This document shows, in pieces, positions 6,834-13,278 of a DNA stretch of 13,278 nt. This stretch comes from Bacteroidota bacterium (GTDB lineage: Bacteria > Bacteroidota > Bacteroidia > Flavobacteriales > Weeksellaceae). A program made the translations under genes and the position numbers. Location: the NCBI GenBank assembly GCA_023411265.1, contig JAEYOX010000087.1, forward strand, positions 1 through 13,278, read 5' to 3'. Every line of letters starts with the position of its first letter. Position 1 is the stretch's first letter. A model generated the notes under the pieces. That model searched no databases and was not told the origin of the DNA. It saw only the letters and a list, made by a program, of their open reading frames with translations.

Positions 6834-7574
6834 ATGAAAAATTATATCTTAAAATTAGCTGATGATACCCTGATTATGGGACAGCGCCTGGCAGAATGGT
6901 GCGGGAAAGGTCCTTATCTGGAAGAAGATATTGCCCTCACCAATATTGCGCTGGATTATTTGGGACAAAGTTCCAATTTTTACAAATATGCCGCACAATT
7001 GCAGGGTGAAAATAAGACAGAAGACGATCTGGCATTTCTGCGATATGAACACGAATACCTGAATGCACAACTGGTGGAACTTCCCAATGGCGATTACGCC
7101 CAAACCATTCTGAAAGTATATTTCTTTTCGGTATATCAGAACTTGCTCTTTGAAAAACTGTCCGATAGCGCAGATGAACAGTTGTCCGCATTAGCAAAAA
7201 AGTCATTAAAAGAGGTAAAATATCATTATACCCATGCAGCCACATGGGTAAAAATTTTGGCGGGCGGCACCGAAGAAAGCACCTCAAGAATACAAAAAGC
7301 TGTAAATAATCTTTGGGAATATACTGGCGGTTTATTTGATGAAGTACAAGGTGAATATGAGTTGGCAAAACTAAATTTAATTCCGGATTCCCAATCCTTG
7401 TATGAAAATTGGAAAAGAAAAATTACTCAAGATTTTCAAAGTTTCGGGCTGGAAGTTTCTTCATCAGATTTCATGCAGAAAGGCAGCAGAGCAGGCCACC
7501 ATACTGAACATTTTGGATACATCCTTTGTGAATTGCAATACATGCAGCGGGCATATCCAGGGTGTGAATGGTAA
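6834..7574 (+). CDS. paaC: Phenylacetyl-CoA 1,2-epoxidase structural subunit PaaC
   Basis: PaaC is the ferritin-like, non-catalytic partner of PaaA. It shares its fold but does not carry out the oxygenation. The 246-aa product matches the normal length (E. coli about 248). Recognisable features are LADDTLIMGQRLAEWCGKGP near 8-27, LEEDIALTNIALDYLGQ at 29-45, the YHYTHAATWVKILAGGTEES region near 130-149, and the C-terminal SRAGHHTEHFGYIL...QRAYPGCEW block at 218-246. The start at ATG 6834 is the family start. paaD follows after 45 bases, at an unusual TTG. Confidence 0.95.
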   Translation: MKNYILKLADDTLIMGQRLAEWCGKGPYLEEDIALTNIALDYLGQSSNFYKYAAQLQGENKTEDDLAFLRYEHEYLNAQLVELPNGDYAQTILKVYFFSVYQNLLFEKLSDSADEQLSALAKKSLKEVKYHYTHAATWVKILAGGTEESTSRIQKAVNNLWEYTGGLFDEVQGEYELAKLNLIPDSQSLYENWKRKITQDFQSFGLEVSSSDFMQKGSRAGHHTEHFGYILCELQYMQRAYPGCEW

Positions 7575-7619
7575 ATTAAATAGTAAAATTCCTTAAAATA
7601 TTATATTGACAAACTGACG

Positions 7620-8084
7620 TTGATTGATTTAATAAAAATATTATCACAAATTCCTGACCCTGAAATTCCTGTGATCAATATCGTGGAATTGGGCATTGTT
7701 CGAGACGCAAATATGATAGCCGAAAATGAAGCAGAAATTATCATCACGCCTACTTATTCTGCGTGTCCCGCGATGTATAATATCGAAGAGGATATTATCA
7801 AACTTTTCAAAGAGCAAGGAATTAGAGCCAATGTAAAAACAGTTATTTCTCCACCTTGGACTACCGATTGGATTACGGATGAAGCAAGAGAAAAACTACG
7901 AGTCTACGGAATTACACCCCCTGAAAAAGGTGCCGGTGAAGATCATTTAAACAAACCTAAACCCTGCCCCAGATGCAGTTCCGAAAACACGAAACAGATC
8001 AGTCGTTTCGGATCCACACTCTGCAAAGCAAGTTACCAGTGTATTGACTGTTTGGAACCATTCGATTATTTCAAATGTCATTAG
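7620..8084 (+). CDS. paaD: PaaD, MIP18-family Fe-S assembly factor of the epoxidase
   Basis: PaaD is required for the epoxidase in vivo and is thought to help build or insert its metal centres, probably the PaaE [2Fe-2S] cluster. The 154-aa product has the MIP18/DUF59 domain first (LSQIPDPEIPVINIVELGIV at 8-27, TPTYSACPA with C49) and the WTTDWITDEAREKLRVYGI block at 80-98. A C-terminal zinc-ribbon-like tail follows: C116-x2-C119, C135, C141-x2-C144 and the end EPFDYFKCH. No in-frame ATG exists upstream of the conserved region, so TTG 7620 is the best start, giving (M)IDLIKILSQIPD. Such a start may lower its synthesis relative to the subunits. Confidence 0.93.
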   Translation: MIDLIKILSQIPDPEIPVINIVELGIVRDANMIAENEAEIIITPTYSACPAMYNIEEDIIKLFKEQGIRANVKTVISPPWTTDWITDEAREKLRVYGITPPEKGAGEDHLNKPKPCPRCSSENTKQISRFGSTLCKASYQCIDCLEPFDYFKCH

Positions 8085-8123
8085 TTTTCTTTAACTTTAT
8101 ATAATTAAAATAATAATAATAAG

Positions 8124-8936
8124 ATGGCAAATTACGTGTACTCACAATTCGACATGGAATCCAGAATGAATGGCCGGCTGAAAATTGCCTGGCTCAATCA
8201 GCCCGAGCGGATGAATCCATTAACCAAACCACTACTTCTGGAACTTGCAAGTTTTATAGAATTTTACAGTCACAATGAAGATACGCGATGCATCGTAATC
8301 GCCGCAAAAGGTGATATGTTTTCGTCCGGGCAGAATGTAAATTTTGAAGATACAGATACCAAAAATCAAGGTTCTCCCCGAGAAGTTAAAAGGCTGGTTA
8401 GCGATTATTATAATCCAGTTATTTCAGCCATCCGGTACGCACGCAAACCGGTCATCGCTTTAGTAAATGGCCCGGCACTAGATACCGCCGCTAATATTGC
8501 TTTAGCATGTGATATTACTTTAGCCGCTGATACGGCATATTTTGCACAGATTTTTTCGCAGATGGGACTAATTCCTGATGCAGGCGGAACGTACTATCTT
8601 CCTAAAAATATTGGAATGCAAAAAGCGGCTTACCTCGCATTTACGGGAAAAAAAGTGTACGCAAAAGAAGCCGAACAAATGGGAATGATTGCGGATGTTT
8701 TTCCAAAAAACGAATTTGAAGAAAAAGCTTTTGAAATTATTGAAGACATTGTAAATATGCCAACTCAGGCGTTATGGCTTACCAAAAGAGCTTTTAGGAA
8801 AAGTCACGATAATAGATTGAACGAACATCTGAGGCTGGAAAGCGAATATCAAAGTATGGCTGCCTCTTCAGAAGATTATGCAGAAGCCATCCAAGCGCAT
8901 TATGAGAAAAGAAAAGCCCTATTCAAAGGCAGATAA
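8124..8936 (+). CDS. paaG: PaaG-like ring-1,2-epoxyphenylacetyl-CoA isomerase (crotonase family)
   Basis: The 270-aa protein is a crotonase-fold acyl-CoA enzyme. In this operon its likely job is the PaaG step, turning the ring-epoxide into oxepin-CoA. PaaG-like marks are YYNPVISAI near 95-103, GLIPDAGGTYYLP (148-160) with D152 at the position of the PaaG catalytic Asp, NMPTQALWLTKRAF near 211-224, and the C-terminal EYQSMAASSEDYAEAIQAHYEKR...F.GR pattern. Hydratase-type catalytic glutamates are missing, which fits an isomerase. The usual glycine-rich oxyanion segment (NGxAxGAG) reads NGPALDTAAN at 115-124, which is unusual, and FSSGQN (66-71) replaces the usual F-x-AG-x-D pattern. It could be the PaaF hydratase or another isomerase, but paaG fits best. 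It ends the operon. Confidence 0.75.
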   Translation: MANYVYSQFDMESRMNGRLKIAWLNQPERMNPLTKPLLLELASFIEFYSHNEDTRCIVIAAKGDMFSSGQNVNFEDTDTKNQGSPREVKRLVSDYYNPVISAIRYARKPVIALVNGPALDTAANIALACDITLAADTAYFAQIFSQMGLIPDAGGTYYLPKNIGMQKAAYLAFTGKKVYAKEAEQMGMIADVFPKNEFEEKAFEIIEDIVNMPTQALWLTKRAFRKSHDNRLNEHLRLESEYQSMAASSEDYAEAIQAHYEKRKALFKGR

Positions 8937-8954
8937 TTTTGAAATGAAAATAGC

Positions 8955-8983
8955 AGCGGTTCCCAAATGGGAGCCGTTTTTTT
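8955..8983 (+). terminator. Terminator of the paa operon
   Basis: The arms CGGTTCCC (8957-8964) and GGGAGCCG (8969-8976) pair with one wobble around an AAAT tetraloop. Seven T residues (8977-8983) follow. It lies about 20 bases after the paaG stop and closes the plus-strand operon, so the remaining paa genes cannot be simple downstream members of this transcript. Confidence 0.88.
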
Positions 8984-8997
8984 GTTATAAGCGATGA

Positions 8998-9030
8998 TAA
9001 AAAGGCTGCCCGATATTACAGGCAGCCTTT
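8998..9030 (-). terminator. Terminator of the thioredoxin-fold lipoprotein gene
   Basis: The arms AAAGGCTGCC (9001-9010) and GGCAGCCTTT (9021-9030) are perfect complements with a 10-base loop. On the minus strand the stem ends in TTTTT. It is placed about 27 bases beyond the stop codon of the convergent minus-strand gene and stands back to back with the paa terminator. Confidence 0.85.
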
Positions 9031-9057
9031 CGTATGTTTGTATAAAGTTGTCTTTTG

Positions 9058-10584
9058 TTATGGTGTATTTTGCGGAACCGGCGCTTCCTGTTGCTCTTTC
9101 GGCACGAGAAGATCGTTCTGCAGTGTTGCTTCTGGAGCTACCTGAGGTGCTTTCAGCCCGGAAAGCTGATCCATTATCGTCACAAATTCGCTTTCACCTA
9201 AGTTGTAGAATATTTTACTGGCTATTTTTCCGTCTTTATCCAACACCAGGAAACTTGGTGCCAATTTGAATCCGTAAACCCCGTACTTCTCAGCAAATTT
9301 GGAGTTCAAACCGCCCTCTGCGTAAACATTGGTCCCCGGAATACCTTTCAGCAAGGCTGCGCTGGTTTTTGAGAATTGGTCTTTGGTATCATCGAAATTC
9401 ACAAAAACAAAATTTACCTTTTGTTTGTAAAAATCAACCACTTCTTTCAGCACCGGCACGGTGGATTCAGCGATGTACGGCGACCATGATGCATAGAACA
9501 TCATGACTGTTGGCTTGCCTTTGCTTTCAGAGATTTTGTAAGTTTTCCCGTCCTGTTTTACGAGAGCAACTTCAGGAGCCACTTCACCTCTTTTCAATCC
9601 AGAGAGTACAGAATGAATCTTCTTAAGGTCCTTTTTTACGGTACCATCTTTAATTTCTGAATCTATAAGTTTAGCAATTTTATCGTTGTTTTCTTTGGAT
9701 TGATCAGGACTAATGTCGCGTTGCGCCATTACGAAAGCCAACAAATAATCTTTAGCGGTTTGAGATAAATCCTTTCTTTGTTTCAGGAAATCGCTGAAGA
9801 CCTGCGACGTGAGCACGTCTATCTTCCCCTGCGTGTTTGCCATAGCATATGTTTGGTAATCGTCCGTCAGTTTGCTCAGCAGGTAGTTTCTGTACAGCGG
9901 ATGCTCTTTTATAAGCTGTTCTTTATTCTCCTGAAGTTGATCTTCATAGTCTTTTAATACCTTTGGCAATGTGAAGGATGGATTAGTTCCCATCTGCTTT
10001 TGGTACATTTCGTACTGGGGAATCAATGACATGATACCGGTACGGATGTCGTTTTTCTTCCATGTTACCACTTCGCTATCGGCTTTGGTTTTTTCAGAGA
10101 CTTGGTCTATATTTTTTTCCAGATCGGTCTGAATTTTCTTAAGATCCTTTAGGAACCCATTACCTTCCTTTGCAATGCTTGCCTGCATATCCAGCTTTTG
10201 GGAATATTCAGCCATGTATTTTTGAGTTTCTGCCAGGAAATCGTTGTTCGCTTTAGCGTCTCCCGTAACGGTATATTCTGCGGGGAAAGATTCGCTGTTT
10301 CCAGATATTTCAATGTTTTGACCTTTCTTCAAATAAATAAGGTTCTGTCTTCCGGCGTATGAAATGACGTACATTCCATTTTTAGGCGCATCAAATTTTC
10401 CGTTGAAATTCCCGTCTTTATCCACACCTATATTAATGAGCGGCAGGGTAGCAACACCTGATGCTTCCACCAGTTCAATACGCTCCAACGGAGAACCGCC
10501 GGTCACTTTTCCTTTGATCTCTACGGTTTTGGAACATGATGCGGCAACGAGGACCATCATCAGCAATACAAAATATTTTTTCAT
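9058..10584 (-). CDS. Lipoprotein with DUF4369-like N-terminus and TlpA-like thioredoxin domain lacking CxxC
   Basis: The 508-aa product begins with a lipoprotein signal peptide (MKKYFVLLMMVLVAASC, lipobox ending at C17), so it should be a periplasm-facing lipoprotein. A beta-rich region at about 20-108 resembles the DUF4369 domain often fused to TlpA-like proteins in Bacteroidota. A helical stretch (110-330) follows, then a thioredoxin/AhpC-TSA-like domain (about 333-475) with MMFYASWSPYIAES and the cis-proline loop LAPSFLVLD at 441-449. Where active relatives have WCxxC, this protein has W367-S-P-Y-I371. C17 is the only cysteine in the whole protein, so thiol redox chemistry is ruled out for the mature protein. 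The tail (478-508) is Pro/Gln/Glu-rich. It may be a binding or chaperone version; the function is unknown. It is monocistronic with its own promoter and terminator. Confidence 0.85.
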   Translation of the reverse strand: MKKYFVLLMMVLVAASCSKTVEIKGKVTGGSPLERIELVEASGVATLPLINIGVDKDGNFNGKFDAPKNGMYVISYAGRQNLIYLKKGQNIEISGNSESFPAEYTVTGDAKANNDFLAETQKYMAEYSQKLDMQASIAKEGNGFLKDLKKIQTDLEKNIDQVSEKTKADSEVVTWKKNDIRTGIMSLIPQYEMYQKQMGTNPSFTLPKVLKDYEDQLQENKEQLIKEHPLYRNYLLSKLTDDYQTYAMANTQGKIDVLTSQVFSDFLKQRKDLSQTAKDYLLAFVMAQRDISPDQSKENNDKIAKLIDSEIKDGTVKKDLKKIHSVLSGLKRGEVAPEVALVKQDGKTYKISESKGKPTVMMFYASWSPYIAESTVPVLKEVVDFYKQKVNFVFVNFDDTKDQFSKTSAALLKGIPGTNVYAEGGLNSKFAEKYGVYGFKLAPSFLVLDKDGKIASKIFYNLGESEFVTIMDQLSGLKAPQVAPEATLQNDLLVPKEQQEAPVPQNTP

Positions 10585-10605
10585 TATTCTATTTTAGAAA
10601 CTGGG

Positions 10606-10613
10606 CAAAAATA
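10606..10613 (-). promoter_or_regulatory. Likely -7 promoter element of the lipoprotein gene
   Basis: On the minus strand 10613-10606 reads TATTTTTG, an exact match to the TAnnTTTG -7 consensus of Bacteroidota. It lies 21 bases before the ATG, which would leave a leader of only about 15 bases. The -33 region has no clear TTG, so the match may be partly chance in AT-rich DNA. The rest of the 209-bp gap up to 10793 shows nothing else apart from the sdhB terminator. Confidence 0.4.
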
Positions 10614-10742
10614 AGATATTGAATCGTTTAAAAGAAATTAATATACTATTTTTATCAGAGAATGTCTCAGGATGGCGGTTCTCATTGTACAAACACAGAC
10701 CGTCATCGATTTCTTCTATGCAACCGGCTGATCTTTAAAACG

Positions 10743-10773
10743 AAAATCGCTCTTCCTCAGAAAAGCGATTTTT
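10743..10773 (-). terminator. Terminator of the sdh operon
   Basis: The arms AAAATCGCT (10743-10751) and AGCGATTTT (10764-10772) are perfect complements with a 12-base loop. On the minus strand the stem ends in TTTT with a nearby second T-run. It lies about 20 bases after the sdhB stop codon and ends the sdhA-sdhB transcript, so no further sdh gene follows sdhB. Confidence 0.75.
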
Positions 10774-10793
10774 AACTTAATAGCGATAGACTT

Positions 10794-11561
10794 CTATCCT
10801 CTGTCCAGATGAGCTGTCATATATTCACGGTTCATTCTGGCGATGACCTCAAGGGAAATTCCTTTCGGGCATTCCACTTCGCAGGCACCGGTATTGGAAC
10901 AGTTTCCGAAACCTTCTTCATCCATGGCTTTCACCATGTTCAGAACTCTTCGTTTCGCTTCTACTTTTCCTTGCGGGAGCAGCGCAAACTGAGAAACCTT
11001 GGCTCCTACGAATAACGCAGCCGAACCGTTTTTACAGGTGGCCACACACGCACCACAGGCGATACACGCTGCGGCATCCATGGCTTTGTCTGCGTCATCT
11101 TTCGGGACTGGAATCGCGTTCGCATCCAGTGTATTTCCTGAAGTATTTACCGAAACGAAACCTCCGGCCGCCATAATCCTGTCGAACGCAGAACGGTCTA
11201 CCACTAAATCCTTAATAACGGGGAAAGCAATACTTCGCCAGGGTTCAATGGTAATGGTTTCGCCATCTTTGAACATTCTCATGTGAAGCTGGCAAGTTGT
11301 AATTCCTGTATCGGGGCCGTGCGGACGACCGTTGATATAAAGGGAACACATCCCGCAAATTCCTTCACGACAATCGTGGTCGAAAGCAATGGGTTCTTTT
11401 CCGTCGTTGATGAGGTTTTCGTTTAAAATATCAAGCATTTCCAGGAAAGAAGAATCCGTAGAAACGTCTGAGATTTTATATACCTCAAATTGTCCTTTTG
11501 TTTTATTGTTTTTCTGTCTCCAAATTTTCAGAGTCAGATGAAGTCCTTTTTTTGCACTCAT
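10794..11561 (-). CDS. sdhB: Succinate dehydrogenase/fumarate reductase iron-sulfur subunit
   Basis: SdhB carries electrons from the flavin of SdhA through three Fe-S clusters to the quinone site at the cytoplasmic membrane (respiratory complex II). The 255-aa product has all ligands. The [2Fe-2S] site is C64, C69, C72 and C90 (DCREGICGMC). The two C-terminal motifs are CIACGACVATC (C166, C169, C172, C176) and C221...C227...C231 (CSNTGACEVECPKG), which together hold the [4Fe-4S] and [3Fe-4S] clusters. Its style is that of the Bacteroidota/epsilonproteobacterial complex II with a single cytochrome b subunit rather than the E. coli type. It starts 20 bases after sdhA, and the operon terminator follows. 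Confidence 0.95.
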   Translation of the reverse strand: MSAKKGLHLTLKIWRQKNNKTKGQFEVYKISDVSTDSSFLEMLDILNENLINDGKEPIAFDHDCREGICGMCSLYINGRPHGPDTGITTCQLHMRMFKDGETITIEPWRSIAFPVIKDLVVDRSAFDRIMAAGGFVSVNTSGNTLDANAIPVPKDDADKAMDAAACIACGACVATCKNGSAALFVGAKVSQFALLPQGKVEAKRRVLNMVKAMDEEGFGNCSNTGACEVECPKGISLEVIARMNREYMTAHLDRG

Positions 11562-11581
11562 TTTCTTTACTGTTTTGGAGA

Positions 11582-13278
11582 TTATTTATAACTTCTTTGT
11601 TTCACTTCAATATTTTCGTAGATCAGCGGTTCTTTGTGCATCACTTCTGCATTGATATCGTCCCCCTGATATTCCCAAACGGCCGCGTACATGTAATTGG
11701 CATCATCTCGTTGTGCCTCTCCTTCTTCGGTTGCGTGATCCCATCTGAAATGTCCTCCGCAAGATTCGTTTCTTTCCAGTGCGTCTCTTGCCATCAGTTG
11801 TCCCAGTTCAAGGAAATCGGCTACACGGAACGCTTTTTCGAGTTCCATGTTCATTTCGTTGGCTTCGCCGGGAACTTTTACTTCTTTCCAGAACTCATTT
11901 CTTACCTCTTCAATCTCTCTGATTGCTTCTCTGAGACCTTCCGGAGTTCTTCCCATTCCTACTTTGTTCCACATGATGTGCCCCAGTTTTTTATGGAAAT
12001 AATCTACTGAATGTTTACCGTTATTATTAAGAAAGAAGTTTACTTTATCTTTTATTTCCTTTTCTGCTATTTCAAACTCTGGAGAATTTGTAGGAATAGT
12101 TCCTGTTCTGATATCTGCTGAAAGATAATCGGCAATGGTATAAGGAAGAACAAAATACCCGTCTGCCAGACCCTGCATCAGCGCTGAAGCTCCTAATCTG
12201 TTCGCACCATGATCTGAGAAATTGGCTTCGCCAATAACAAAACAGCCCGGAATTGTAGACTGTAAATTATAATCTACCCAAACACCTCCCATGGTATAGT
12301 GCACCGCCGGATAAATTTTCATCGGAGTTACATACGGATTATCAGCCGTAATTTTCTCATACATCACGAAAAGATTTCCGTATTTCTCCTCTACCCAAGC
12401 TTTACCAAGATCATAAATTTGTTGTTCGGTCGGGTTATGAAGATTTTTTTCGATAGCGGCTTCTTTTCCTTTCTTCATAATTTCTGTAGAGAAATCGAGG
12501 AAAACACCTTCTTTGGTATCATTATTTTCAATTCCGAATCCGGCATCGCATCTTTCTTTTGCAGCCCTGGAAGCAACGTCGCGAGGCACCAAGTTTCCAA
12601 ATGCGGGATATCTTCTTTCCAGATAATAATCTCTGTCTTCTTCTCTGATATTTTCAGGACGCAACCTCCCTTCGCGGATGGCTACAGCATCTTCTATTTT
12701 CTTAGGAACCCATATTCTTCCTGAGTTTCTTAAAGATTCCGACATCAAAGTCAGTTTAGACTGCTGCGTTCCGTGGACGGGAATACAGGTAGGGTGAATC
12801 TGAACGAAGCAAGGATTGGCGAAATATGCTCCTTTTTTGTGCACTTTCCATGCTGCCGAAACATTAGAGCCCATCGCATTGGTAGAAAGGAAATATACAT
12901 TTCCGTAGCCACCGGAAGCAATTACCACCGCATGTGCAGAATGTCTTTCAATTTCACCGGTCACTAAATTCCGGGCAATAATACCTCTGGCCTTGCCATC
13001 TACAATCACCAGATCCAACATTTCGTGACGGTTGTACATTTTAATTCTACCTTTCCCGATTTGACGGCTCATCGCTGAATAAGCTCCCAACAATAGCTGC
13101 TGCCCTGTCTGTCCTTTCGCATAGAAAGTTCTTTTCACCTGCACTCCACCAAAAGAACGGTTATCCAATTGACCACCGTACTCCCTACCGAACGGGACTC
13201 CCTGCGCAACACATTGATCAATGATATTGGCAGAAACCTCAGCTAGACGATAAACGTTCGCTTCTCTGGCCCGATAGT
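11582..13278 (-). CDS. sdhA: Succinate dehydrogenase/fumarate reductase flavoprotein subunit, 5' end outside the window
   Basis: SdhA oxidises succinate to fumarate at a covalently bound FAD. The open frame continues to the right edge: before the codons for LDNRSFGG it reads YRAREANVYRLAEVSANIID then QCVAQGVPFGREYGG. The N-terminal FAD dinucleotide-binding part is therefore missing only because the window ends. Active-site blocks are FVQIHPTC, LMSESLRNSGRIW, LVPRDVASRAA, AVHYTMGGVWVDY and GANRLGASALMQGL, supplying the histidine, glutamate and arginines that bind the dicarboxylate. The C-terminal helical domain ends FRWDHATEEGEAQRDD...KQRSYK. About 565 residues of an expected 650-680 are present. 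A cytochrome b gene (sdhC) is expected upstream, beyond the edge. Confidence 0.95.
   Translation of the reverse strand, partial: YRAREANVYRLAEVSANIIDQCVAQGVPFGREYGGQLDNRSFGGVQVKRTFYAKGQTGQQLLLGAYSAMSRQIGKGRIKMYNRHEMLDLVIVDGKARGIIARNLVTGEIERHSAHAVVIASGGYGNVYFLSTNAMGSNVSAAWKVHKKGAYFANPCFVQIHPTCIPVHGTQQSKLTLMSESLRNSGRIWVPKKIEDAVAIREGRLRPENIREEDRDYYLERRYPAFGNLVPRDVASRAAKERCDAGFGIENNDTKEGVFLDFSTEIMKKGKEAAIEKNLHNPTEQQIYDLGKAWVEEKYGNLFVMYEKITADNPYVTPMKIYPAVHYTMGGVWVDYNLQSTIPGCFVIGEANFSDHGANRLGASALMQGLADGYFVLPYTIADYLSADIRTGTIPTNSPEFEIAEKEIKDKVNFFLNNNGKHSVDYFHKKLGHIMWNKVGMGRTPEGLREAIREIEEVRNEFWKEVKVPGEANEMNMELEKAFRVADFLELGQLMARDALERNESCGGHFRWDHATEEGEAQRDDANYMYAAVWEYQGDDINAEVMHKEPLIYENIEVKQRSYK

Noticed and set aside
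7402..7596. 64-codon plus-strand frame overlapping the 3' end of paaC
   Set aside because: It is an out-of-frame reading of the conserved paaC C-terminus; paaC itself is intact.
8994..9269. Plus-strand 91-codon frame between paaG and the lipoprotein gene
   Set aside because: It starts inside a terminator hairpin and runs antisense to the lipoprotein gene.
13166..13168. sdhA starting at 13168
   Set aside because: That codon is an internal TTG; the frame stays open with clear SdhA sequence up to the right edge of the window.
1..13278. CRISPR arrays, rRNA genes, complete insertion sequences or a known defence system
   Set aside because: No regularly spaced repeats, rRNA-like sequence, transposase frames or defence-protein motifs were seen on either strand.

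Overview
The window reads as chromosomal DNA of a flavobacterium (Bacteroidota), most likely in the Chryseobacterium/Kaistella group. This is an inference from protein style, not a database result. Supporting signs are AT-rich intergenic DNA with Bacteroidota-type promoter elements (TAnnTTTG), few Shine-Dalgarno sites, a Bacteroidota-type integrase N-terminus, a DUF4369-like/TlpA-like lipoprotein, and an SdhA-SdhB pair of the Bacteroidota type.

Layout, left to right. (1) 1-1020 is a small accessory patch: what looks like the last 17 bases of a tRNA with a terminator, a truncated tyrosine-recombinase/integrase N-terminus (217-537), and a minus-strand pair of unrecognised small genes (100 aa, and a 37-aa membrane peptide) that share a terminator. 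It looks like the decayed edge of an integrated element. (2) 1278-3869 (minus) is clpB, complete and ordinary, with its own terminator. (3) 4131-8936 (plus) is a phenylacetate-catabolism operon: paaE, an 85-aa protein of unknown function, paaA, paaB, paaC, paaD and a paaG-like isomerase, closed by a terminator. clpB and paaE are divergent and share a 261-bp promoter region. (4) 9058-10584 (minus) is a lipoprotein with a thioredoxin-fold domain that has lost the CxxC motif. (5) 10794-13278 (minus) is sdhB and most of sdhA, cut off at the right edge.

How the genes work together: PaaA, PaaB, PaaC and PaaE form the multicomponent monooxygenase that converts phenylacetyl-CoA to the ring-1,2-epoxide. 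PaaD is thought to help assemble its Fe-S/metal centres, and PaaG isomerises the epoxide to oxepin-CoA. The genes for ring opening and beta-oxidation (paaZ, paaF, paaH, paaJ) and the CoA ligase (paaK) are not in the window, so they must lie elsewhere if the pathway is complete. Succinyl-CoA from this pathway would enter the TCA cycle, where SdhAB acts, but the proximity of the two loci need not be functional.

No clearly new defence or mobile system is visible. The best leads are the small two-gene unit beside the integrase relic, the 85-aa protein fixed inside the paa operon, the altered oxyanion-hole segment of the PaaG-like enzyme, and the cysteine-less thioredoxin-fold lipoprotein.
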